Assembly: GCF_003752405.1 (NCBI RefSeq)
Contig: NZ_RKHK01000001.1
Span: forward strand, 496,001 to 560,000
Direction: 5' to 3'
DNA length: 64,000 bases
Origin: Bogoriella caseilytica
GTDB taxonomy: Bacteria > Actinomycetota > Actinomycetes > Actinomycetales > Actinomycetaceae
Below the pieces are notes generated by a model. It searched no databases. It was not told the DNA's origin and was given only the letters and a program-made list of their open reading frames with translations. Positions within the stretch are counted from its first letter, which is position 1. Every line of letters begins with the position of its first letter. Made by a program: the position numbers and the translations under genes. Of this stretch, positions 27,845-35,817 are shown in pieces.

Positions 27845-28843
27845 TCAGCCGATGCGCCGGGGGCCGGCCTGCCAGGCCTCCCAGGCGGAGCGGATGATGT
27901 CGGAGAGCCCGTGCTCGGCTTTCCAGCGCAGGACATCGCCGATCTTCTCCGGGGAGGCCACGAGGCGCGGCGGGTCGCCCGCCCGGCGCGGCTCGATCTC
28001 GGCGGTGACGTCGAGCCCGGACGCCGCCCCGATCTCCTCGATGACCTCCTTGACCGAGATGCCCACGCCGGTGCCCACATTGAAGGCTTGGCCCACGGCC
28101 CCTTCCTCGGCCAGCACCGGGTCGCGCAGCTCGTCCAGCGCGGCCAGGTGAGCCTGGGCGAGGTCCAGCACGTGGATGTAGTCCCGGATGCAACTCCCGT
28201 CCGGGGTCGGGTAGTCCTCCCCGAAAATCCTGGGCCGCTCACCGCGCGCGAGCCGGTCGAGGACCATGGGCACGAGATTGAGCACGGCCGGATCACCGAG
28301 ATCGGGCCAGCCGGCCCCGGCCACGTTGAAGTAACGCAGGGCAGACCATCGCAAGCCCCAGGCACGCTCACTCGCGGCCATCATCCACTCGCCGATCAGT
28401 TTGGTCTGGCCGTAGGGATTGATCGGCCGAGGTTCAGTGCCGTCTTCCGTGATCAGCTCGACGTCCGGCATGCCATACACAGCAGCTGAGGAGGAGAAGA
28501 TCATGGTGCCGACCTTCGCCGCTTCCATCGCGGTGAGCAGATTCGCCAGGCCGCCGACGTTCTGCTGGTAGTACCACGCGGGGCGGAGCACCGACTCGCC
28601 CACCTGCTTCTTGGCCGCGAAGTGGATCACGGAGTCGACGGCATGCTCGCGCATCGCCGTTTCGAGGCTCTCCGCGGCACCCGGGGCGGCGATGTCGACC
28701 TCGATGAGAAGGGCGTCGCCCACGCGTGCTGCCTGCCCAGTGGAGAGATCATCGGCGACCACGACCTCCTCGCCCCGCTGCTGGAGAAGACGAACCACGT
28801 GGGCGCCGATGTAGCCGGCACCGCCGACGACCAGAATGCTCAT
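27845..28843 (-). CDS. galE: UDP-glucose 4-epimerase
   Basis: 332 residues, short-chain dehydrogenase fold: NAD-binding GGAGYIGAHVVRLL at the N-terminus, VIHFAAKKQVGES near 72, SSSAAVYG near 117 and the catalytic YGQTK (Tyr-x3-Lys) near 144, with RYFNVAGA and SCIRDYIHVLDLA as further GalE motifs. It interconverts UDP-Glc and UDP-Gal and supplies Glf. ATG 28843 follows a TAGGCT -10 by 6 nt, consistent with leaderless expression. The gene is 69 bp ahead of the GlfT1-like gene and on the same strand, so it probably heads the galE-glfT1-glfT2 operon. Confidence 0.95.
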   Translation of the reverse strand: MSILVVGGAGYIGAHVVRLLQQRGEEVVVADDLSTGQAARVGDALLIEVDIAAPGAAESLETAMREHAVDSVIHFAAKKQVGESVLRPAWYYQQNVGGLANLLTAMEAAKVGTMIFSSSAAVYGMPDVELITEDGTEPRPINPYGQTKLIGEWMMAASERAWGLRWSALRYFNVAGAGWPDLGDPAVLNLVPMVLDRLARGERPRIFGEDYPTPDGSCIRDYIHVLDLAQAHLAALDELRDPVLAEEGAVGQAFNVGTGVGISVKEVIEEIGAASGLDVTAEIEPRRAGDPPRLVASPEKIGDVLRWKAEHGLSDIIRSAWEAWQAGPRRIG

Positions 28844-28849
28844 ACACCC

Positions 28850-28855
28850 AGCCTA
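28850..28855 (-). promoter_or_regulatory. -10 element for leaderless galE
   Basis: TAGGCT on the minus strand ends 6 nt before the galE ATG. Confidence 0.55.
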
Positions 28856-28894
28856 GCCACGTGTGAGCAGCTCTCGCTCCGAGGCCGGAAAGGC

Positions 28895-30136
28895 TCAGGG
28901 CACCCACGCGCAGACGGCGCGGCCGGAACCACTGAGGCGGATACCGCCGGCCGCGTGCGGGATGAATGCGGAAGCGCCGCGCGGCAAGTGCATCGACCTG
29001 CCATCAGCACGGTCGCACAGAAGCTGGAGATCGCCGTCCAAGGCGAGGACGATCCGCGGACCGTCGGCGGGAAGCTCCTCCGCGTCGGTGCTGCCCGTAT
29101 GCAGCACGGTCACAGTGAGGGCGAACTCGCTGGCCGGCACACGGTAGTTCTGCGTGCGCTCCCCCGATCCCGTGTAGGACACCTCGGGAAGCGTGAGATC
29201 GCACGGGAGGAAGGAGGCGCAGTAGAGAAGCGCCCCCTCATCCATGTATTTGGTGGTCAGGCCTGCCCGCAGCACGTTGTCCGAGTTCGCCATGACCTCC
29301 ACTCCCATTCCGGAGAGGTAGGCGTGCACCTGCCGGACGGGGATGAAGGCCGCCTCGCCCGGGTCCAAGGTGAAGCGGTTGAGCATCAGGGAGGCCAGGG
29401 CCCCGGGGTCCGCCGGATGTTGCTCGATCAAAGCCAGCACCGTGCTGTCAGCACGTGGATAGGGCGATCCTGCGGCGAGGCGCCGGCGGATCGACTCCAC
29501 GGCAACGTCGAGTTCGGAGAGCATCCTGGGGTCGGACCGCGCGGCGATCAGCGACTGGAATGCTCTCCTTGTGCGCCCAGCGCCCCGATCGGCCAGGAGT
29601 TTGCTGCGCACCGTCTCGGCCAGCGCACCCTCCACACCGTCGAGAAGGTCGAGGATCACCTGGGGGCGCCGGAAACCAGCAAGGCCATTGACCTCGGTCA
29701 GTGCCAAGATCATCTCCGGCTTGTGCTGGTCGTCGTGAAAGGAGCGGCGCGGATCCCCCGGAGCAATGCCCCTCCGGAGCTCACGCTCGTGACCTTCGAT
29801 CGCCTGCGTCCGAGAGGGATGCACCTGCAGCGAGAGTGCCTTGCCCGCCGCAAGAACCTTGAGCAGGAAGGGCAACCGCGGCCCGAACTGCTCGGCCACC
29901 CGGGGCCCGAGGGCCTGCTCGGGTGCCTCAGCAATATGGCGGTCGAGACCGATCTCCTCGCCCCCGAGCTGCACGACCGACGGCGCCTGGGCGTGCGCAC
30001 CAAGCCAGAGCTCAGCCTGCGGCTCCCCGTCGGGCTCGCGGCCGAGCAGCTGGGGGATGGCGTCGACCGAGCCCCAGTCATAACGCCGCACAGAGTTGCT
30101 CAGCGGCAGCGGCTCGCAGAGTGGGGAGGACAGCAC
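28895..30136 (-). CDS. manA: Mannose-6-phosphate isomerase, class I
   Basis: 413 residues of the type I phosphomannose isomerase family. It opens with PLSNSVRRYDWGS, carries ELWLGAHAQAPS near 45, LPFLLKVLAAGKALSLQVHPS with the zinc-binding Gln-x-His near 95, DQHKPEMILAL near 135, and the distal VHAYLSGMGVEVMANSDNVLRAGLTTKY block, all expected. It interconverts fructose-6-P and mannose-6-P, linking glycolysis to GDP-mannose for envelope mannosides. The GTG start is 6 nt after a TATTCT -10 element. The gene follows the purEK operon on the same strand with a gap of 75 bp and its own promoter. Confidence 0.95.
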   Translation of the reverse strand: MLSSPLCEPLPLSNSVRRYDWGSVDAIPQLLGREPDGEPQAELWLGAHAQAPSVVQLGGEEIGLDRHIAEAPEQALGPRVAEQFGPRLPFLLKVLAAGKALSLQVHPSRTQAIEGHERELRRGIAPGDPRRSFHDDQHKPEMILALTEVNGLAGFRRPQVILDLLDGVEGALAETVRSKLLADRGAGRTRRAFQSLIAARSDPRMLSELDVAVESIRRRLAAGSPYPRADSTVLALIEQHPADPGALASLMLNRFTLDPGEAAFIPVRQVHAYLSGMGVEVMANSDNVLRAGLTTKYMDEGALLYCASFLPCDLTLPEVSYTGSGERTQNYRVPASEFALTVTVLHTGSTDAEELPADGPRIVLALDGDLQLLCDRADGRSMHLPRGASAFIPHAAGGIRLSGSGRAVCAWVP

Positions 30137-30142
30137 CGGTCA

Positions 30143-30148
30143 AGAATA
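30143..30148 (-). promoter_or_regulatory. -10 element for leaderless manA
   Basis: TATTCT on the minus strand ends 6 nt before the manA GTG; CTGACC about 18 bp further upstream is a weak -35. Confidence 0.5.
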
Positions 30149-30211
30149 GACAGCGGGTGTGTCACCGGTCAGCCCCATTGCGGTGGCCGATCGAGCGTGG
30201 CCGGATCCGCG

Positions 30212-30754
30212 CTACGCCGAGAACCCGACGCCTCCCTGGGCGCGCTTGCCCCGCAGCCGTGCACCCTTCTTTTCCGCCGCGGCACGCAGCTCCTCCTGGA
30301 AGGTGGCCATGCGCTCTCGCACGGCAGCGGCGGCATCGTCGCTCCCGGCGCCCAGGATGCGGGCGGCGAGCAGGCCGGCGTTGCGCGCTCCGGCCACGGA
30401 GACCGTGGCCACCGGGACCCCGGCGGGCATCTGCACGATGGAGAGCAGCGAGTCCATGCCGTCGAGGTGGCGCAGCGGGACCGGCACGCCGATGACAGGC
30501 AGGGGCGTGACCGAGGCCAGCATGCCGGGCAGGTGGGCGGCGCCGCCGGCACCGGCGATGATGACTCGCAGTCCGCGCCCTGCGGCCTCACGGCCGTAGT
30601 TGATCATCTCTTCGGGCATGCGGTGCGCGGAGACCACGTCCACCTCGTGGGCGATGCCGAACTCCTCGAGTGCGGTGGCGGCGTCCTCCATGACGGGCCA
30701 GTCGGAGTCCGAGCCCATCACGATGCCGACCTGCGGGGCTGCTGTCTCAGTCAT
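30212..30754 (-). CDS. purE: 5-(carboxyamino)imidazole ribonucleotide mutase
   Basis: 180 residues, class I Pur[18 protein letters not shown] near 9 holds the Ser-Asp-Ser-Asp site, followed by [11 protein letters not shown] near 40 and [15 protein letters not shown] near 67 (catalytic His), with [26 protein letters not shown] closing the active site. It moves the carboxyl group of N5-CAIR to C4 in purine synthesis. It lies 36 bp after purK on the same strand, forming a purKE operon in which the two enzymes act in sequence. The basic tail ([10 protein letters not shown]) extends a little beyond the usual end. Confidence 0.97.
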   Translation of the reverse strand: MTETAAPQVGIVMGSDSDWPVMEDAATALEEFGIAHEVDVVSAHRMPEEMINYGREAAGRGLRVIIAGAGGAAHLPGMLASVTPLPVIGVPVPLRHLDGMDSLLSIVQMPAGVPVATVSVAGARNAGLLAARILGAGSDDAAAAVRERMATFQEELRAAAEKKGARLRGKRAQGGVGFSA

Positions 30755-30790
30755 GGGATCAGTCTCCCATCACCGTGCGCGCTGTGGCGG

Positions 30791-31960
30791 CTACGCGGGC
30801 TCCTCGCCGCGCAGCAAGGCGACAGCGCCGTGCGCGGCCGCCCGGGCCGCCTTCAGATCCTCACCGGTGACGGTGACGTGCCCGAGTTTGCGCCCCTGCC
30901 GCACCTCTTTGCCGTAGAGGTGCACCTTCGCGCGGGGGTAGCGCGCCATGACCTCGGGATAGGCGGCCACCGGGTCTTCCAGCGCCGAGCCGAGGAGGTT
31001 CACCATCACGGCATGCGGCGCCGTGGGTGCGGTCTCACCGAGGGGCAGGTCCAGCACGGCACGCAGGTGCTGCTCGAACTGGCTGGTGATGGAGCCGTCG
31101 ATGCTCCAGTGCCCGGAGTTGTGCGGGCGCATGGCGAGTTCGTTGACGAAGAGCTCGCCATCGACCTCGAACATCTCCACGGCCAGCACACCGGTGACAT
31201 CGAGCGCTGTGGCGATCCGCTCGGCGATCTCTTCGGCGCGTTGCGCCACCGCGGGCTCGAGACCGGGTGCGGGCGCTGTGACCTCGAAGCAGACGCCGTC
31301 CTGCTGCACGGTCTGCACGGTCGGCCAACTGCGCAGCTCACCGGAGGGCCGCCGCGCCACCAGCACCGCGAGTTCCCGCGTGAAGGGCACCTTCGCCTCG
31401 GCGAGGAGCTGACCACCGGGCTCGAGCGCACTCAACCAGTCGCCGGCCTCATCTGCGGAGGACACCACCCGCACGCCTTTGCCGTCATAGCCGCCACGGG
31501 CGGTCTTGACCACCACGGGCCAACCGGCCTGCTCGCCGAAGGCGGTGAGTTCGAGACGGTCGGAAACCGCCGCCCACGCCGGGCACGGCAACCCGGCTGC
31601 GGTGAGCGCGCGGCGCATCACGATCTTGTCCTGGGCGTGCAGTAGTGCGTGCGGTCCGGGGCGCACCGCCACGCCATCGGCGCTGAGCCGCTCCAGGATC
31701 TCTGCCGGCACGTGTTCGTGCTCAAAAGTCAGCGCCGCAGCTGGGCCAGAAGCCGAGGCGGAGGCTGATCCCGCCACCAGGGCGGCAATGGCCACACCGT
31801 CGGAGGCGGCACCCACCGAGACGTCCGGGACCACCTGGGCTGCGGAGACCGTGGGAGATTCCACGAGCACCCGCAGGTGCACCCCGAGCGCCACTGCTTG
31901 CTGCTGCATCATGCGGGCCAGCTGCCCGCCGCCGACCACGGCGACCACCGGTGCGTTCAC
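30791..31960 (-). CDS. purK: N5-carboxyaminoimidazole ribonucleotide synthase
   Basis: 389 residues, ATP-grasp enzyme: GGGQLARMMQQQAVALG at the N-terminus (mononucleotide-binding strand), LTFEHEHVP near 75, QDKIVMRRAL near 105, VVKTARGGYDGKGV near 150 (ATP-grasp loop), GVLAVEMFEVDGELFVNELAMRPHNSGHW near 265. It carboxylates AIR with bicarbonate and ATP. The GTG at 31960 is chosen because the family begins just before the GGGQL motif and a TAGTCT -10 lies 8 nt upstream; 83 upstream open codons overlap the divergent GtrA gene and are discarded. Confidence 0.96.
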   Translation of the reverse strand: MNAPVVAVVGGGQLARMMQQQAVALGVHLRVLVESPTVSAAQVVPDVSVGAASDGVAIAALVAGSASASASGPAAALTFEHEHVPAEILERLSADGVAVRPGPHALLHAQDKIVMRRALTAAGLPCPAWAAVSDRLELTAFGEQAGWPVVVKTARGGYDGKGVRVVSSADEAGDWLSALEPGGQLLAEAKVPFTRELAVLVARRPSGELRSWPTVQTVQQDGVCFEVTAPAPGLEPAVAQRAEEIAERIATALDVTGVLAVEMFEVDGELFVNELAMRPHNSGHWSIDGSITSQFEQHLRAVLDLPLGETAPTAPHAVMVNLLGSALEDPVAAYPEVMARYPRAKVHLYGKEVRQGRKLGHVTVTGEDLKAARAAAHGAVALLRGEEPA

Positions 31961-31968
31961 AGGGCCTG

Positions 31969-31974
31969 AGACTA
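31969..31974 (-). promoter_or_regulatory. -10 element for the purKE operon
   Basis: TAGTCT on the minus strand ends 8 nt before the purK GTG, so the transcript is leaderless or has a 1-2 nt leader. Confidence 0.45.
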
Positions 31975-32056
31975 CCGGCCCGGCGGCCTGCCGCCGACGC
32001 CACAGTGCGCAGGCGGACGCCGTCCCGCCGCCGGCACGGTCCGTGCTCCTGGCCGC

Positions 32057-32069
32057 TACGCTCAGGCTG
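32057..32069 (+). promoter_or_regulatory. -10 element for leaderless start at 32070
   Basis: TACGCT at 32057-32062 ends 7 nt before the ATG of the GtrA-family gene. Confidence 0.55.
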
Positions 32070-32597
32070 ATGTCGCTCGAAGGCCCCCACTCTCTCTCGC
32101 TACGGCAGCGGCTGCGCCGCGGACAGTCTCTCCGCGCGCTGCTCGCCGAACTGTTCCGCTTCGGAGCGGTGGGCGCCGTGGCCTTCGTGGTGGACGTGGG
32201 GCTCTTCAATCTGCTGCGTTTCGGGCCGGGCGGGCTACTGGCCGATCAGCCGCTGACCGCCAAGACGCTGGCGGTCAGTGCAGCAATGCTCACGGCCTGG
32301 CTCGGGCACCGGCTCTGGACCTTCTCGCGCACCCGCCGCCACCGCCGTGGCTCGGAACTGGTTCTGTTCGTGGCGGTGAATCTCGCGGCCATGGGGATCG
32401 CGGTGGGTTGCCTGGCCGTGAGCCACTATGTGCTCGGCTTCACCTCGGCCCTGGCGGACAACATCTCCGCCAACGGCGTGGGGTTGGTGCTGGGCACCGC
32501 GTTCCGGTACGTCTGCTACCGCTACCTGGTCTTCGCGGAGCCAGCCTCAGCGGCGCCTGCGGCGCCGGCCAACGGTGACGAGGCCACCCTGCGGTAG
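32070..32597 (+). CDS. GtrA family membrane protein
   Basis: 175 residues with four hydrophobic helices, the GtrA layout: LFRFGAVGAVAFVVDVGLFNLLRF, the KTLAVSAAMLTAWLGHRLWTF segment with the conserved Asn/Arg-Trp-Thr-F type motif, LVLFVAVNLAAMGIAVGCLAVSHYVLG and GVGLVLGTAFRYVCYRYLVF. GtrA proteins help move polyprenyl-linked sugars across the membrane or support surface glycan decoration. It is divergent from purK and convergent with the histidine kinase gene, overlapping that gene by 51 bp at its 3' end. ATG 32070 is supported by the -10 spacing; longer frames are purK antisense. Confidence 0.88.
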   Translation: MSLEGPHSLSLRQRLRRGQSLRALLAELFRFGAVGAVAFVVDVGLFNLLRFGPGGLLADQPLTAKTLAVSAAMLTAWLGHRLWTFSRTRRHRRGSELVLFVAVNLAAMGIAVGCLAVSHYVLGFTSALADNISANGVGLVLGTAFRYVCYRYLVFAEPASAAPAAPANGDEATLR

Positions 32598-33869
32598 CAC
32601 GACATCGGGGTCGAGCGACTTCGGCAGAGCGTTCAGCAGCACCTGGAAGATCGGCGGGCGGCGCTGGACCAACTCCAGTCGCCCGCCATCGGCGGCCACC
32701 AGATCCTTGGCCAGCGCGAGGCCCAGGCCGGTGCCGGATCTGCCGGAGACGTGCTTGGTGAAGATGTCGGGAGCGAGCTCGTCGGAGACGCCCTCGCCCT
32801 CGTCGCTGATCTCGATGAAGACGCTCGCCCCGCCCCCCTGCCCGGTGGTGCGGGTGCGCACCGTGGTGGTGCCGTCCCCATACTTCAGAGAGTTCTCGAT
32901 GAGCGTGGCCAACACCTGGGCCAAGGAGCCGGGCGTCGCGAGCACGGGTACTCCGGCGGCGTCATCGAGCACCAGTTCCCGGCCGGCCTTCTTGAAGGCA
33001 TTCGTCCACTCGGCGGACTGCTGTTCGAAGATTTGATCCAGGTGCACGGCCTCCGTGGTCCCCCCGGAGTTCGAGCGTGAGGTCCTCAGCAGATCCTCCA
33101 CCACGCCGGTGAGCCGCTCGAGCTGTTCCAGGGAGACCCGTGCCTCCTCCTGCACCTCATCGTTCTCCGCCATCAGCATGATCTCCTCCAGGCGCATGGA
33201 CAGCGCGGTGAGCGGAGTGCGTAGCTGGTGGGAGGCATCGGCGGCGAATTGCCGCTCTGCAGCCAGGCGTCCGGCCACGCGCTCCGCGGAGCGCACCAGC
33301 TCGGCACTGACCAGATCGATCTCCTCGATGCCGGAACGTTCCAGGCGGGGGCGCGCCTGACCGGAGCCGAGTTGCTCGGCGGAGGCCGCCAGGTAGACCA
33401 GCGGTTTGGACAACGTGCGGGCTTGATGGCGTGCGACCAGCACTCCGACCACCAGCGCCAAGGTGGCCCCCGCGGCGATCAGCGCCACCACCTCGGCCAC
33501 TTGGATCCGCACCGCGCCGGCCGGGATGTCCATCTGCACGCGTGCCCCCGACGGCGTGGTCTGCACCTCGCGCAGCACCGTGCCGGAGAGCTCGGGACCG
33601 GCGCGGTACTCGTCACCATCGGGGCCGGTGACCATGATGAAGGCCTGGTGCTCGCCGCCCACGAGGGCCTCGACCATCTCGGCGTCGAGTTCCTCGTTGT
33701 CCAGCAGCCGGCGCTCGACGATGCGGGCCACCTGATTCGCGCGGTTGGCGAGATCCGAGCGCTGGTTCTCCCAGACGAAGATCCCGCCGAAGATCGCCAT
33801 CGGCACACCGAGGATGAGGACCGCGATGGTCACCGCCACCACGATCATCTGCACAGTCCTGCGCCTCAT
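32547..33869 (-). CDS. Two-component sensor histidine kinase
   Basis: 440 residues. Transmembrane helix 1 at about 7-32, an extracytoplasmic loop to about 122, helix 2 at 123-146, then a HAMP linker, a HisKA region with the phospho-acceptor H214 (FAADASHQLRTPLTAL), an N box (LIENSLKYGDG near 325), a G1 box (DEGEGVSD) and a G2 box (GTGLGLALAKDLV). Substrate or signal is unknown; the sensor loop has no recognised fold. It begins 41 bp after the response regulator stop, forming an RR-HK pair. Its last 51 bp overlap the 3' end of the convergent GtrA gene, so the final Arg-rich tail is coded across from GtrA. Confidence 0.93.
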   Translation of the reverse strand: MRRRTVQMIVVAVTIAVLILGVPMAIFGGIFVWENQRSDLANRANQVARIVERRLLDNEELDAEMVEALVGGEHQAFIMVTGPDGDEYRAGPELSGTVLREVQTTPSGARVQMDIPAGAVRIQVAEVVALIAAGATLALVVGVLVARHQARTLSKPLVYLAASAEQLGSGQARPRLERSGIEEIDLVSAELVRSAERVAGRLAAERQFAADASHQLRTPLTALSMRLEEIMLMAENDEVQEEARVSLEQLERLTGVVEDLLRTSRSNSGGTTEAVHLDQIFEQQSAEWTNAFKKAGRELVLDDAAGVPVLATPGSLAQVLATLIENSLKYGDGTTTVRTRTTGQGGGASVFIEISDEGEGVSDELAPDIFTKHVSGRSGTGLGLALAKDLVAADGGRLELVQRRPPIFQVLLNALPKSLDPDVVLPQGGLVTVGRRRRRR

Positions 33870-33910
33870 CCGCGCCTCCTACGCACACATCGTGGTGAAT
33901 CGGGGAGCAA

Positions 33911-34597
33911 CTACTCCCCGGAGGTCTCGAAGCGGAAACCCATCCCCCGCACGGTGGTCACGTACTTGGGGTCGTTCGCGTCATCGCCCAGCTTCCGGCG
34001 CAGCCACGACACGTGCATGTCGAGGGTCTTGGTGGAGCCGGTGGGGTCCGTGCCCCAGACCTCGCGCATGAGGGTTTCGCGGGAGACCACCGAGCCGGCA
34101 TCGCGCACCAGCACGCGCAGCAGGTCGAACTCCTTGGCCGTCAGGTGCATCTCGCGGTTCCCGCGGAAGGCGCGGTGCGCGGCGACGTCCACCCGCACGT
34201 CCTTCGCGGCGAGCTCGTCGTCCTCGGTGACCTCACCACCGGCACGCCGCAGCAAGGCCCGCACGCGGGCGAGCAACTCGGCGAGGCGGAAGGGCTTGGT
34301 GACGTAGTCGTCCGCGCCGGCATCCAGCCCGACCACCAGGTCGACCTCGTCGGCGCGGGCGGTCAGCACCAGGATCGGCACGCTCAGGCCCTGAGAGCGG
34401 ATGTGCCGCGCCACGTCCAGGCCGTCCATGTCCGGCAGGCCGAGGTCGAGGACCACGAGGTCCACGCCGTCGGCAAGATCGTTGATTGCCCCCTGGCCAG
34501 TGGTGTGGGGACGCACTTGATAGCCCTCACGGCCGAGCGCCCGAGCGAGGGGCTCGGCGATGGCGGGGTCGTCTTCGACGAGCAGCACAGTGGTCAC
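33911..34597 (-). CDS. OmpR-family response regulator
   Basis: 228 residues. The receiver domain has the acidic pair VEDD (E8/D9/D10), phospho-acceptor D51 (VVLDLGLPDMDG), Thr/Ala switch in VLTARAD and K101 (YVTKPF). A winged-helix output domain follows (AHRAFRGNREMHLTAKEFDLLRVL; VVSRETLMREVWG; TLDMHVSWLRRKLGDD; TVRGMGFRFE). The GTG start lies 7 nt after TAGACT, with a TTGACC -35, so translation is probably leaderless. The open frame extends 91 codons further but is non-coding there. It should be phosphorylated by the adjacent kinase; target genes are unknown. Similar RR-HK pairs in Micrococcales are often constitutive envelope regulators, an inference only. Confidence 0.95.
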   Translation of the reverse strand: MTTVLLVEDDPAIAEPLARALGREGYQVRPHTTGQGAINDLADGVDLVVLDLGLPDMDGLDVARHIRSQGLSVPILVLTARADEVDLVVGLDAGADDYVTKPFRLAELLARVRALLRRAGGEVTEDDELAAKDVRVDVAAHRAFRGNREMHLTAKEFDLLRVLVRDAGSVVSRETLMREVWGTDPTGSTKTLDMHVSWLRRKLGDDANDPKYVTTVRGMGFRFETSGE

Positions 34598-34604
34598 GTC
34601 TCGG

Positions 34605-34635
34605 AGTCTAGGCCAAATCCTCAAGAGCGGGTCAA
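34605..34635 (-). promoter_or_regulatory. Promoter of the RR-HK operon
   Basis: On the minus strand a TTGACC -35 (34630-34635) and TAGACT -10 (34605-34610) are separated by 19 bp; the -10 ends 7 nt before the GTG. This is the best-formed leaderless promoter in the window. Confidence 0.7.
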
Positions 34636-34706
34636 ATGATGGCGTGGTGCCGGGAGTGACGATGACCTCTCTACCGCGCCAGGGCGCGCCTGGTGCGTGA
34701 TGCGCC

Positions 34707-35774
34707 TCAACGTGGAACGCGGCGCAACTCGATCGGGGTGATCTCGCCCAGCCCCTGCAACTCCGCGGCCGCGCGCGGGACCATGGTGTAGCGCCCGGCC
34801 GCCGCGGGGTGTTCGGACAGCGTCTTCGCACTGGCCGAATCGGTGAGGATCGCGCCCGGGGGCGCCACATCCGTCAGCCGGGAGGCGAGGTTGACCGTGG
34901 AACCGAAGATGTCGCCGTTGCGGGAGAGCACCCCGCCCCACACCACCGAGGAACGCACCGGCAACATCTCTTCCTCCGCCTGCAGGGCCGAGAGGAGCTC
35001 GGCAGCCACCTCCGCACCGGTGGCCATGTCATCGGCCACGTAGAGCACCGCGTCGCCGATGGTCTTGACCACGCGGGCACCGTGCGTGGTGATCACGTCA
35101 CGCGAGGTGTACTCAAAGGTCTGCACCAGGTCAGCGAGCGCCTTGATGCCGAGCTCAGCGGAACGGCGCGTGTAGGCGACCATGTCCACGAAGCCGACGG
35201 CGCGGGTCAGGGGCATCGGCCCGCCCGCCTCGGGCGTGGAGCGCACCGAGGCCACCTCGTCCTCGGTGCGGACCATGAGCGCTGCGAGCTGACGCCGCCA
35301 GCTGTAGGTGAGCTGGGACTGCAGCACATCCACCATCTCGGGAAGCCGGTCCAGGATCACCATGCGCGCGGAGGGATCGTCGAGTTCGTACATCCTGGCC
35401 GCGCCGTCCACCAGCGCTTCGGTCTGCCACAGCACGAGGCGGTCGGTGGTGTGGGACTGGGCGCGCAGCAGGGAGATCGCCGTCGTGGTGTCGATCCGCC
35501 CGGAGGCGATCAGCTCGGCCATCACCTGCAGGGCCTTGACGTCGATGTCGCGGAAGACGATGCCCTCGTCCGGCACGTTGGGAAAGCCCATGGCGCGCCA
35601 GAAGGCCCGGGCGAAGTCGACCGTGGTCCCCGCCTTCTCGGCGAGGTCGATCAGCGTGTAGCGCCGTGAGCCGTCGAGCAGTTGCTCGACCGCATCGCGC
35701 ACGGACGAGGACTCCCCCGCCCGGTAGCTCTCGTCCAGGCCGTCGTCGCCTGGCATATCGGAGGTCTGGCTCAC
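34707..35774 (-). CDS. Class III adenylate/guanylate cyclase domain protein
   Basis: 355 residues. A helical N-terminal region of about 180 residues (YTLIDLAEKAGTTVDFARAFWRAMGFPNVPDEG) resembles a pH-sensing/regulatory module described in mycobacterial cyclases such as Rv1264; the similarity is a recollection, not a search result. The class III catalytic domain (about 190-340) shows metal-binding Asp in AVGFVDMVAYTRRS, KTIGDAVLYVADD (second metal Asp), VVWGGVLSRNGDIFGSTVNLASRL with the transition-state Asn and Arg. It makes cAMP from ATP, probably as a homodimer. GTG at 35774 follows TACGCT by 7 nt. It lies between birA and the RR-HK pair, all on the minus strand. Confidence 0.9.
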   Translation of the reverse strand: MSQTSDMPGDDGLDESYRAGESSSVRDAVEQLLDGSRRYTLIDLAEKAGTTVDFARAFWRAMGFPNVPDEGIVFRDIDVKALQVMAELIASGRIDTTTAISLLRAQSHTTDRLVLWQTEALVDGAARMYELDDPSARMVILDRLPEMVDVLQSQLTYSWRRQLAALMVRTEDEVASVRSTPEAGGPMPLTRAVGFVDMVAYTRRSAELGIKALADLVQTFEYTSRDVITTHGARVVKTIGDAVLYVADDMATGAEVAAELLSALQAEEEMLPVRSSVVWGGVLSRNGDIFGSTVNLASRLTDVAPPGAILTDSASAKTLSEHPAAAGRYTMVPRAAAELQGLGEITPIELRRVPR

Positions 35775-35781
35775 ACTACAG

Positions 35782-35787
35782 AGCGTA
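35782..35787 (-). promoter_or_regulatory. -10 element for leaderless cyclase gene
   Basis: TACGCT on the minus strand ends 7 nt before the GTG at 35774. Confidence 0.55.
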
Positions 35788-35817
35788 GTGGTTCCTGCGC
35801 CGGCACCGGTAACACCC

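Noticed and set aside
28622-31645. A 1007-codon plus-strand open frame across galE, manA, purE and purK
   Set aside because: It runs antisense to four genes with complete enzyme motifs; high GC removes stop codons on the other strand.
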